Shown: positions 1 to 7,803, counted from the first letter of the stretch. The stretch is 7,898 bases of DNA from JAYFRE01 sp034926235 (GCA_034926235.1 JAYFRE010000107.1:1-7898), one strand, 5' to 3'. The notes: generated by a model from the sequence alone, not told the origin. Made by a program: numbers and translations.

Positions 1-729
1 GCCAACCCGGCGGCTGACTTGAGCCCGGAAGAAGAGAGCAGAATCGAGGCGCTGCTGCTCCGCCGTCTGGCGCGCGAACCGATGTCGCACATCCTGGGAC
101 GGCGTGAATTCTGGGGGCTTGATTTCAAGGTGACGCCGGCGGTGCTTGACCCCCGCGCCGATACCGAAACGCTGATCGAGGCGGCGCTCGATCTGATTCC
201 GGACCGCTTTCAGCCTTTGGACATCCTCGATCTGGGCACTGGTTCGGGCTGCATCCTGCTGGCATTGCTGTCCGAATTGCCGCGGGCTACCGGCATCGGC
301 GTCGATGCCAGCCCCGCAGCCCTGGCCGTGGCGCGCGAAAATGCGCGGCTTTTGTCCCTGGATCATCGCGCCCGTTTCATCGATGGGTGCTGGGGGCGGG
401 GAATCGAAGGCGTGTTCGATCTGATCCTGTCCAACCCGCCTTATATCCCGGATGGGACGATCGATGCGCTGGAACCCGAAGTGGCGCGCTTCGAGCCGCG
501 TTCCGCCTTGGCCGGCGGCGCGGACGGGCTGGATTGTTACCGCGCCCTGATCCCGGACGCGGTTCGTCTCTTGGCCTCGAATGGCGCGCTTTTGCTCGAA
601 GTCGGGCAGGGGCAGGCGGGGGATGTGTCGGCGCTTTTGACCGCGGCGGGCCTTGAACTTTTCGATGTGCGCGACGATCTTGCGGGGATCGCGCGCTGCG
701 TCGTCGCCGGTCGGCCGGAGGCCGGATAA
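1..729 (+). CDS. prmC: Peptide chain release factor N5-glutamine methyltransferase PrmC (5' end missing)
   Basis: PrmC uses S-adenosylmethionine to methylate the glutamine of the GGQ motif in release factors RF1 and RF2, which aids translation termination in the cytoplasm. The reading frame is open from base 1 and gives 242 residues; the family is usually about 280-290, so roughly 40-50 N-terminal residues lie outside the window. The TTG at 19 is therefore not the true start. Visible hallmarks are the linker region with SHILGRREFWG and a DPRADTE block (normally PRPDTE), the SAM-binding DLGTGSG at bases 229-249, and the catalytic NPPY at 433-444, typical of N5-glutamine methyltransferases. It ends with TAA. 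In many Alphaproteobacteria prfA precedes prmC and a DUF4167 gene plus clpB follow, as seen here downstream. A related HemK-type paralogue is unlikely given this context. Confidence 0.95.
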   Translation, partial: ANPAADLSPEEESRIEALLLRRLAREPMSHILGRREFWGLDFKVTPAVLDPRADTETLIEAALDLIPDRFQPLDILDLGTGSGCILLALLSELPRATGIGVDASPAALAVARENARLLSLDHRARFIDGCWGRGIEGVFDLILSNPPYIPDGTIDALEPEVARFEPRSALAGGADGLDCYRALIPDAVRLLASNGALLLEVGQGQAGDVSALLTAAGLELFDVRDDLAGIARCVVAGRPEAG

Positions 730-818
730 AATCTTGGCCATAAAATGAAAAAAGAGTTGGAAAGAGGGGCGTTCCCCATTACTTTGTGCGCGCGCGACAG
801 ATGGCTGAAGGCTGCGTC

Positions 819-833
819 GAGTCTTGAAGACTC
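819..833. promoter_or_regulatory. 15-bp perfect dyad in the prmC - DUF4167 gap
   Basis: GAGTCTT and AAGACTC form a perfect inverted repeat around a single central G. The one-base spacer is too short for an RNA hairpin loop, so if functional it is more likely a protein-binding site in DNA. It lies 111 bases upstream of the DUF4167 start codon in the 215-base gap after prmC. The same gap also holds a short GGGG/CCCC dyad (766-777) and no clear sigma-70 promoter. No regulator is recognised and the dyad may be chance. Confidence 0.25.
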
Positions 834-944
834 CGCCCTTGGACTTCGCTGAACCCCGTACCTTTATCCTTATCGGCTTCATATCCTTTGTAGCCGACAA
901 TGTCCGCGATTGGACTCACGTCACATTCTGAAAACGCAGGTATC

Positions 945-1397
945 ATGAAACCAGGACAAAACGCCAAGCAGCGTTCGCGTGGGCGTAACATCGGTGGCGG
1001 CAACAAGGGGGGGCGTATGCCCCCGCGCAACACCACCTTCGACAGCAGCGGGCCGGAAATCCGGGTCCGGGGCAATGCCCATCAGGTGCTGGAAAAATAT
1101 TTGGGCCTCGCGCGCGACGCGTCCGCGCAGGGTGACCGAATTTCGGCCGAGAATTACTATCAGCATGCGGAACATTACTTCCGCCTGATCAACAGCCAGA
1201 ACCAGCATAACGGCCAGCGCGGCAATCCTGCGCAACGCCAGATGTCCACTCCCGCCGACGACCAGAACCCGAATCTGGGCGACCTGGACGGCGAGGAGGA
1301 AGACGAGGTTTCCGCCGCCGAGGCCGAAACCGAGGGTGAGGCGGAAATGGACGCCGAAGATGGCAACGAAGCCCAGAAGGAAGTGCTTCGGGCCTGA
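945..1397 (+). CDS. DUF4167 domain-containing protein
   Basis: This is a 150-residue protein of unknown biochemical function belonging to the DUF4167 family, which is largely restricted to Alphaproteobacteria. The ATG at 945 is chosen over the in-frame ATG at 900 because family members begin with M-(R/K)-PGQ-x-x-K/R followed by an RGR-rich segment, exactly as here (MKPGQNAKQRSRGRN). A weak AGG lies just upstream. Layout: residues 1-30 are basic, Gly/Arg/Asn-rich and probably disordered; residues 33-84 hold the conserved core (GPEIRVRGNAHQVLEKYLGLARDA, then GDRISAENYYQHAEHYFRLI), probably helical; residues 85-112 are Gln/Asn-rich; residues 113-147 are strongly acidic with many Glu and Asp. The charge split suggests nucleic-acid or ribosome association, but that is inference only. 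It sits between prmC and clpB, a recurrent arrangement. Family assignment is firm; function is unknown. Confidence 0.92.
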   Translation: MKPGQNAKQRSRGRNIGGGNKGGRMPPRNTTFDSSGPEIRVRGNAHQVLEKYLGLARDASAQGDRISAENYYQHAEHYFRLINSQNQHNGQRGNPAQRQMSTPADDQNPNLGDLDGEEEDEVSAAEAETEGEAEMDAEDGNEAQKEVLRA

Positions 1398-1426
1398 TCC
1401 TGATTGAAAATCCCGGACCCCTTACG

Positions 1427-1456
1427 GTTGCAGCCGCGATTCTTTACGCCATATCT
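1427..1456 (+). promoter_or_regulatory. Candidate clpB promoter (sigma-32- or sigma-70-like)
   Basis: In the 142-base gap before clpB, GTTGCA (1427-1432) is followed after 16 bases by CCATAT (1449-1454), which resembles alphaproteobacterial RpoH promoters. The same bases can be read as TTGCAG, 17 bases, ATATCT (1451-1456) for the housekeeping factor. clpB is commonly heat-shock controlled, which makes the location sensible. The -35 lacks the full CTTG core expected for RpoH, so the call is tentative. Confidence 0.3.
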
Positions 1457-1539
1457 AGGCTATCGGTATCAAGGAGGGGTTCTCAAGGCAGCCTGGCGAT
1501 GGGGCTTTCTGAACCCTGTCGCAAAGGAGTGCCGGGATT

Positions 1540-4134
<2,595 letters not shown>

Positions 4135-4160
4135 CGCGCCGGTTTCCGGACAGGAACAAA

Positions 4161-4195
4161 AAAAGCCTCCGGATCGGAATGGTCCGGGGGCTTTT
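4161..4195 (+). terminator. Rho-independent terminator after clpB, probably bidirectional
   Basis: AAAAGCCTCCGGA (4161-4173) pairs with TCCGGGGGCTTTT (4183-4195) over 13 positions with one G-T wobble and a nine-base loop. It starts 26 bases after the clpB stop. Seven A residues (4158-4164) on the left give a U-tract on the opposite strand, so the same structure could also stop minus-strand transcription from the convergent genes at 4462-5792. Confidence 0.82.
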
Positions 4196-4243
4196 CGATA
4201 TCTGATGGAAGTCGCGCGCCGGACGCGAACGTGTGTCAGATTT

Positions 4244-4423
4244 AACGCCTTACGGCGTTGGGAAGCCCCGCTCCCGCCCCCCGCAAAGGGGCCTTGCCCC
4301 TTTGCAATCCCCTTCATGGAAGGGCTTCCGGTCTGTCCCGCGTGGCTACCCAAGGAGTGGGCTTCTCAAGGGCGTTGCCCTTCTAGTCGGGTTTGGGGCG
4401 AAGCCCCAATAACGCCGCAGGCG
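4244..4423. repeat. Clustered palindromes resembling a dispersed intergenic repeat
   Basis: This stretch lies between convergent clpB and the OCD-family gene and contains no credible reading frame. It holds successive dyads: AACGCC/GGCGTT (4244-4249 with 4254-4259); GCAAAGGGGC/GCCCCTTTGC (4283-4292 with 4296-4305, perfect ten-pair stem with three-base loop); GGAAGCCC/GGGCTTCC (4261-4268 with 4322-4329), which encloses the previous hairpin; AAGGGC/GCCCTT (4368-4373 with 4377-4382); TTGGGGC/GCCCCAA (4393-4399 with 4403-4409); and CGCC/GGCG (4413-4416 with 4420-4423). The two ends are imperfect inverted copies of each other: 4246-4259 compared with the reverse complement of 4411-4423. This suggests a discrete unit such as a REP-type or miniature transposable element. 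Whether it recurs in the genome cannot be seen from here. Confidence 0.5.
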
Positions 4424-4461
4424 ATCTTTTCCTTGAACCTGACAGAACTCTGTGCCGCCGG

Positions 4462-5445
4462 TTATCTCAAGTTCTCCCGGAAGGACGAGGGAACGCCTGT
4501 CGCGCCGCGATAGGCGAGTGCGGCGGCGGCGATGTCGGACAGGGCAGTGCCGACCGCCTTGAAGATCGTGATTTCGTCCCTTCCTTCCCGTCCCCGGCAG
4601 CGTCCGGCGCAAAGATCGGACAGCGTGCCCAGCACCGCATCGCTCGTGATCGCGCCGGCTGCGATCGGCTGGACCAGATCGCCGGCTTCCCGGAGCGCAT
4701 CGGTTGAATCGACGAACAGGCGGCCTCGTTGCATGCAGTCATCGTCGGTTTCGCGCATATCCGGCCTGAAACTGCCGATCAGATCGAGATGAACGCCGGG
4801 GCGGAGCCATTCGCCGCGGATCAAGGGGGCGGTGGACAGCGTGGCGCAGCAGATGATGTCGGCTTGAGTGGTGGCGTCGGGCAGCGAGGATGCGGCCCGC
4901 GCGTCGAAGCCCTGCGCCCGCAGACGATCGGCGAGCGCCTCGGCTTTGGCCTGAGTACGATCCCAGATCATCACCTGTTCGATCTTGCGCACCTGAGCGA
5001 AGGCTTCCGGGGCCAGACTGGCGATGCGGCCCGATCCGACGACGAGCAGCGAGGAAGCATCCTCGCGCGCAAGATAGGACGCGCCCAACGCGGCAGTGCC
5101 GACGGTGCGGCGTCCGGTGATCTCGTTACCGTCGATCAGTGCCAGCGGCTGGCCGGTGGCCCCGTCGCACAAAAGATAGATGGAATGGAGGCCGGGCAAG
5201 CCTTTGGCCGAGTTGCCGGGAAAGACATTGACGATCTTGATGCCAAGATAGCCATCCTTTTGCCAGGCCGGCATCAGCAACAGGGTCGCCTCGGTCCCGT
5301 CGGGTAGGGGGATATGATGGTGATGACGCGGCGGAACGGTCGCGCCGCTGGCGAACGCCTCGCGCAGGGTCGGGATCAGGGCGGCGAAGGGTAACGCTGC
5401 GCGCGTTTGCCGCGCATCGATCCGGATGATCTCGGTGTCGGTCAT
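4462..5445 (-). CDS. Ornithine cyclodeaminase/mu-crystallin family protein (probable imine reductase or amino-acid dehydrogenase)
   Basis: This 327-residue protein has family-typical length. Members use NAD(P)H and include ornithine cyclodeaminase, L-alanine dehydrogenase and pyrroline-/piperideine-2-carboxylate (ketimine) reductases in the cytoplasm. Start: ATG at 5445 has GGAGG nine bases upstream; the longer open frame would run into the neighbouring gene. Seen in order: Arg40 (VPPRH) and Lys70 (YLGIKIVNVFPGN), the likely carboxylate-binding pair; GNEITGRRTVGTAALGASYLA (105-125); a Rossmann loop VVGSGRI (135-141) followed by WDR at 161-163; DLIGSFRPDMRE (221-232); FVDSTDALREAGDL (244-257); and FKAVGTALSDIAAA near the C-terminus. 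Known P. putida ornithine cyclodeaminase has a catalytic Asp in GGDCPGKTE, where this protein appears to have Phe226 (IGSFRPDMRE). Cyclodeamination of ornithine is therefore unlikely and reduction of a cyclic imino acid more plausible (inference). It lies 74 bases downstream of the membrane-protein gene on the same strand. Confidence 0.93.
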   Translation of the reverse strand: MTDTEIIRIDARQTRAALPFAALIPTLREAFASGATVPPRHHHHIPLPDGTEATLLLMPAWQKDGYLGIKIVNVFPGNSAKGLPGLHSIYLLCDGATGQPLALIDGNEITGRRTVGTAALGASYLAREDASSLLVVGSGRIASLAPEAFAQVRKIEQVMIWDRTQAKAEALADRLRAQGFDARAASSLPDATTQADIICCATLSTAPLIRGEWLRPGVHLDLIGSFRPDMRETDDDCMQRGRLFVDSTDALREAGDLVQPIAAGAITSDAVLGTLSDLCAGRCRGREGRDEITIFKAVGTALSDIAAAALAYRGATGVPSSFRENLR

Positions 5446-5504
5446 CGGGTGGGGCCTCCGGTTCCGGCGTCGGGAATGATCGCAAGGATAACCCGGCGGT
5501 TCAT
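5442..5504 (-). other. Possible 20-codon upstream ORF overlapping the OCD-family start
   Basis: An ATG at 5504 opens a 20-residue frame beginning MNRRVILAII. Its TGA overlaps the ATG of the downstream enzyme gene in an ATGA arrangement, the geometry of translational coupling. The ribosome-binding site is poor. The start codon also falls in the loop of the hairpin at 5492-5510. It could be a leader peptide or a chance frame; no homologue is recognised. Confidence 0.2.
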
Positions 5505-5520
5505 GCCGGGCGTTCTTTTT
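5492..5520 (+). terminator. Terminator-like hairpin facing the + strand
   Basis: CCCGGC (5492-5497) pairs perfectly with GCCGGG (5505-5510) across a seven-base loop, and the + strand continues CGTTCTTTTT. The U-rich side faces right, opposite to the genes on both sides. The hairpin sits directly after the stop codon of the minus-strand membrane-protein gene, whose own transcript would have no U-tract after it. It may stop antisense transcription or shape the mRNA between the two minus-strand genes. Confidence 0.35.
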
Positions 5521-5792
5521 TAAGCCTTGGGGGCCGCGCGCCGCTTCTTGCGGATTTCGCGGACGATGCCGACGCTGCTGGTGACGATCCAGAAGCATTC
5601 GATGATGAAGGAACCGAGATTGAAATTGACCAGCAGCGACAGAAACAGGGCGATCGCGGCGGCCAGATTGATCAGGTGGTAGGTCAGATTGACCCGGAGC
5701 CGCTCAAAGGTCAGCAGAATATAGCACACGATCAGGATGGCCGCGCCGAGCGCACCCAAGATGTCGGCGATCAGGGAAAGTGAGTCCGGCAT
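5520..5792 (-). CDS. Small integral membrane protein, CBU_0592-like
   Basis: The 90-residue product is almost entirely hydrophobic, with three predicted membrane segments at about residues 7-28, 37-56 and 58-77, and a positively charged tail REIRKKRRAAPK that should face the cytoplasm. The pattern GALGAAILIVCYILLTFERL, then YHLINLAAAIALFLSLLVNFN, then ECFWIVTSSVGIVR matches the small uncharacterised family named after Coxiella CBU_0592. This assignment rests on recalled pattern, not a search. Start: ATG at 5792 with AAGG five bases upstream. No clear promoter lies in the 41 bases between it and the hairpin at 5834-5881, so its transcription start is unresolved. It may be co-transcribed with the OCD-family gene. 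Function is unknown; no catalytic residues are apparent. Confidence 0.87.
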   Translation of the reverse strand: MPDSLSLIADILGALGAAILIVCYILLTFERLRVNLTYHLINLAAAIALFLSLLVNFNLGSFIIECFWIVTSSVGIVREIRKKRRAAPKA

Positions 5793-5833
5793 GGAAACCT
5801 TGATGGACGGGGAATCATCGGTCCGTTGGACGT

Positions 5834-5881
5834 GAAACGGGCCGCGCGGGCCTTGAAATAAAGCCCGGCGCGGCCCGTTTC
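5834..5881 (-). terminator. Long GC-rich hairpin after the M23 peptidase gene
   Basis: GAAACGGGCCGCGC (5834-5847) pairs perfectly with GCGCGGCCCGTTTC (5868-5881). The stem continues with GGGC (5848-5851) against GCCC (5863-5866) past a single bulged G, giving 18 pairs and an 11-base loop. It begins seven bases after the peptidase stop codon. The stem ends in TTTC on either strand with no further U-tract, so it is an atypical intrinsic terminator or a 3'-end-stabilising structure. Confidence 0.6.
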
Positions 5882-5888
5882 GCTACGG

Positions 5889-7244
5889 CTATTCCAGCAA
5901 CGATGCGGGTGGGTTCTTGGCCGACGCCACCCGATGCGTGGTGGGAAGCTGGGCGAATTGCATGTTGGTTTCGCGCATGGCGGCCTGGAAACGGTTCAGA
6001 TCGCGGCCAGCCAGCTTGGTGCCGGACTGGAACTTGACCGACAGCGGGTTGACCTGCTGATTGCTGACCAGCATTTCGTAATGCAGATGCGGCCCGGTCG
6101 AACGCCCGGTCGATCCCGAATAGGCGATGATCTGGCCCTGGCGGACGCGCGCGCCTTTGCGCATGCCTTGGGCGATACGCGACAGATGGGCGTAGGCGGT
6201 GGCGTGGCGGTCGTCGTGACGGATGCGGACATAATTGCCGTAAGAGCCGTTATCCCCGGCCATTTCGATGACGCCGTCGCCGGCGGCCATTACCGGCGTG
6301 CCGGTAGCGACGCCGAAATCGACGCCTTTATGCATCTTTGAATAGCCCAGAATCGGGTGCTGGCGCATGCCGAAGGAGGAGGTGATGCGCGCTCCGTCCA
6401 CAGGCGTGCGCAGCAGCGCCTTGCGCACGCTTTCGCCCTTGAGATTGTAGTAATCGGGGCGGCCCGAAGCATCGACATAACGATAGATCGGGGTGGGCGT
6501 ACCTGACAGGGTCAGGTTGGCGAACAGCAGTTCGCCGGTGCGGATGGTCTGGCCCTTGTTATCGACAAAGCGCTCGAACATCACCTCGAAACGGTCGCCG
6601 GGCTGAATGTCGCGCTGGAAGTCGACGTCATAGGAGAATGCCCTGATCATCTCGACCAGGACCGTGTTGGGAACGCCGCCGGCGCGGGCCGATTCGAACA
6701 GGCTGCTGCGGATGACGCCGGCGGCCCGGACCAGTTCCATCGTTTCCTTGCGCTTGGTCTCGCGCACGGCATAACCGTTCTCGTCACGCTTGGCCGAAAC
6801 CAGGCGGCGGGAGTCGGGCTGAAGCGTCACCGCATGAAAGGGGCCGGAACCGATGCCGTGCGAGGGGCGCTCGAACGTTACCGTCACCTTCTGTCCGACC
6901 TTGAGGGCGCGGGGATCGAAAATCTCACGCAGGGCCTCGATCGCTTTGACGGCTTCCATGCGTTCGACGCCGGCGCGCAGCAGGATGTCCATCAGCGTGT
7001 CGCCATTGCGCGCGGCGACCACGGTCTGGATCGGGCGCGACGCCAGATCCTCCATCTCGGAATCCGACTTCGGAGCAATGCCCGCGGTCTGGCGTTCCGG
7101 CTCTAATTCACCTGCTGATAAGGAAGAGGATGGGTCGGAAGAGGAGGTCGATCCAAGACTAAGTCCGCCGGCAACGGCAAGACCGGCGATAACCGCCACG
7201 CTGGCTGCGATCCAGAGCGGGCGGGTCGTCGTCGGAATTCTCAT
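5889..7244 (-). CDS. M23 family metallopeptidase, MepM/OapA-like murein endopeptidase
   Basis: This is a zinc endopeptidase expected to cut peptidoglycan cross-bridges in the periplasm during wall growth or division. The 451-residue form starts at ATG 7244, preceded by GGGAG at good spacing; an in-frame ATG at 7289 would add 15 polar residues and has a poorer site. Layout: an N-terminal hydrophobic segment (about 9-31) acting as anchor, or as a signal peptide with a possible AVA-G site at 23-26; a Ser/Glu-rich linker; a LysM/OapA-like domain (about 74-125, VVAARNGDTLMDILLRAG and DPRALKVGQKVTV); a middle beta-rich region (about 135-275) as in MepM/Csd3-type enzymes; and the catalytic M23 domain (about 280-402). 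Zinc ligands are H305 and D309 (HKGVD) and H388; catalytic histidines are H353 (YAHLS) and H386 (HLH). All are intact, so it should be active rather than an EnvC-like activator. It is transcribed divergently from the rRNA leader at the right edge. Confidence 0.95.
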   Translation of the reverse strand: MRIPTTTRPLWIAASVAVIAGLAVAGGLSLGSTSSSDPSSSLSAGELEPERQTAGIAPKSDSEMEDLASRPIQTVVAARNGDTLMDILLRAGVERMEAVKAIEALREIFDPRALKVGQKVTVTFERPSHGIGSGPFHAVTLQPDSRRLVSAKRDENGYAVRETKRKETMELVRAAGVIRSSLFESARAGGVPNTVLVEMIRAFSYDVDFQRDIQPGDRFEVMFERFVDNKGQTIRTGELLFANLTLSGTPTPIYRYVDASGRPDYYNLKGESVRKALLRTPVDGARITSSFGMRQHPILGYSKMHKGVDFGVATGTPVMAAGDGVIEMAGDNGSYGNYVRIRHDDRHATAYAHLSRIAQGMRKGARVRQGQIIAYSGSTGRSTGPHLHYEMLVSNQQVNPLSVKFQSGTKLAGRDLNRFQAAMRETNMQFAQLPTTHRVASAKNPPASLLE

Positions 7245-7402
7245 GCTCTCATTCTCCCGCGATCCTTGTCTTCCTCGTTCATCGTTCATGATGAATGGTC
7301 ATCTTCCCGGATCACGGATTCCCCGTCGCACCAGCGCGAACATGCGCGCTCAGCGATACTCCTGATTCATGGAAATGACCGGGTTTAGCCCCTCTGGATT
7401 TA

Positions 7403-7431
7403 GTTATGTCAGTCCCCAGGCCAAAAGGCAA
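7403..7431 (-). promoter_or_regulatory. Candidate promoter of the M23 peptidase gene
   Basis: On the minus strand TTGCCT (7426-7431) is followed after 17 bases by CATAAC (7403-7408), a moderate match to the housekeeping consensus. It would start a transcript near 7396 with about 150 bases of untranslated leader before the ATG at 7244. No better candidate was found closer to the gene. The assignment is tentative. Confidence 0.27.
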
Positions 7432-7453
7432 GGCGACATGTCCGAAATAGGTC

Positions 7454-7468
7454 CGCGCGCGTATATAT
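7454..7468. other. Alternating pyrimidine-purine tract (CG)4(TA)3T
   Basis: Fifteen bases alternate strictly, four CG steps followed by TA steps. CG alternation favours left-handed Z-DNA under negative supercoiling and the TA part melts easily. The tract lies about 300 bases upstream of a strong rRNA promoter and between divergent transcription units, where supercoiling would be high. The TATATA/TATCAT part could also serve as a + strand -10 element, but no good -35 is visible. Confidence 0.3.
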
Positions 7469-7575
7469 CATTACTCTGCTTCAGGGTCTGATGGCGTCTT
7501 GGGGGCGCCCCTATCGGGAAAATGACAAAGGCTCGGAAAAGGGCTTGCCAGGGCAGGGTGATTTGCCTATGGTCA

Positions 7576-7605
7576 CGCCCTCACCACGGAGCGGCGCTTT
7601 TTTTT
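7576..7605 (+). terminator. Intrinsic terminator upstream of the rRNA promoter
   Basis: CGCC-CTC (7576-7582) pairs with GAG (7589-7591) and GGCG (7593-7596), with one bulged C and a six-base loop. It is followed by C and eight consecutive T (7598-7605). The orientation is + strand, yet no + strand protein gene lies upstream. It may insulate the rRNA operon or end a short RNA. A candidate promoter TTGCCA-17-TATGGT (7545-7573) abuts it and would start inside the stem. Confidence 0.45.
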
Positions 7606-7675
7606 CTAGGCGGCTTAGGTTGCCAGAAGAGGGGGTCGTTTTTGCGGGTTTTCCTTTTGGGAGGCTGGCGATTTC

Positions 7676-7699
7676 GGGGTGAGGGCTGGGTTTGAGGGG
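7676..7699 (+). other. G-quadruplex motif upstream of the rRNA promoter
   Basis: Four runs of G (4, 3, 3 and 4 long) are separated by loops of 3, 2 and 5 bases, which meets the standard intramolecular G-quadruplex pattern on the + strand. The motif ends 69 bases before the -35 of the rRNA promoter, within a G/T-rich stretch, so it would sit in DNA (non-template strand) rather than in the main rRNA transcript. Confidence 0.5.
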
Positions 7700-7735
7700 C
7701 TTTTCGAGTTTGGGCTCTTCTGTGTCGGTCAGTTG

Positions 7736-7797
7736 TTTTAGGGCTCTAAAAAATCCTAAAGAAACTGGTTGACGGCTTGGTCTGGTAGCGGTAAAAG
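7736..7797 (+). promoter_or_regulatory. rRNA operon promoter with A/T-rich upstream element
   Basis: TTGACG (7769-7774) and TAAAAG (7792-7797) are separated by exactly 17 bases. Upstream, 7736-7764 is A/T-rich with phased A/T tracts and a TTTTAG/CTAAAA dyad (7736-7741 with 7746-7751), as expected of an UP element contacted by the RNA polymerase alpha subunits. The bases after the -10 (CTCGGCC) form a GC-rich discriminator, the hallmark of promoters under stringent ppGpp control. Transcription should start near 7804. The boxA downstream supports the rRNA assignment. The -10 is only a moderate match. Confidence 0.7.
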
Positions 7798-7803
7798 CTC
7801 GGC

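Larger units (their letters stand above)
7245..7768. other. Long region without a protein gene between the M23 gene and the rRNA promoter
   Basis: I see no supportable protein gene here. Short frames lack ribosome-binding sites and have atypical composition. The left part (to about 7440) would be the 5' untranslated region and promoter of the peptidase. The middle (7454-7605) carries an alternating Py/Pu tract, a possible + strand -10 and a terminator. The right part (7606-7740) is unusually G/T-rich on the + strand, with a G-quadruplex motif. The last bases (7736-7764) are A/T-rich and adjoin the rRNA promoter. Confidence 0.7.

Noticed and set aside
745..852. 35-codon frame starting MKKELERG in the prmC-DUF4167 gap
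   Set aside because: No Shine-Dalgarno sequence, no recognisable homologue, and it crosses the 819-833 dyad; it cannot be distinguished from chance.
4244..4423. CRISPR array
   Set aside because: The palindromic units differ in sequence and length and show no regular repeat-spacer spacing.
4442..4453. ACAGA-AC-TCTGT dyad just after the OCD-family stop
   Set aside because: The two-base spacer cannot form a good hairpin loop and no U-tract follows on the minus strand, so it is not a convincing terminator.
4205..4513. 102-codon + strand frame across the palindrome cluster
   Set aside because: The sequence is dominated by hairpin repeats, the frame runs antisense into the OCD-family 3' end, and no ribosome-binding site is seen.
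4729..5307. 192-codon + strand frame opposite the OCD-family gene
   Set aside because: The minus-strand frame carries the complete family motif set; this frame is its complement with no domain and no ribosome-binding site.
7491..7682. 63-codon + strand frame upstream of the rRNA promoter
   Set aside because: It crosses the eight-T terminator, lacks a ribosome-binding site and has composition unlike the coding genes here.
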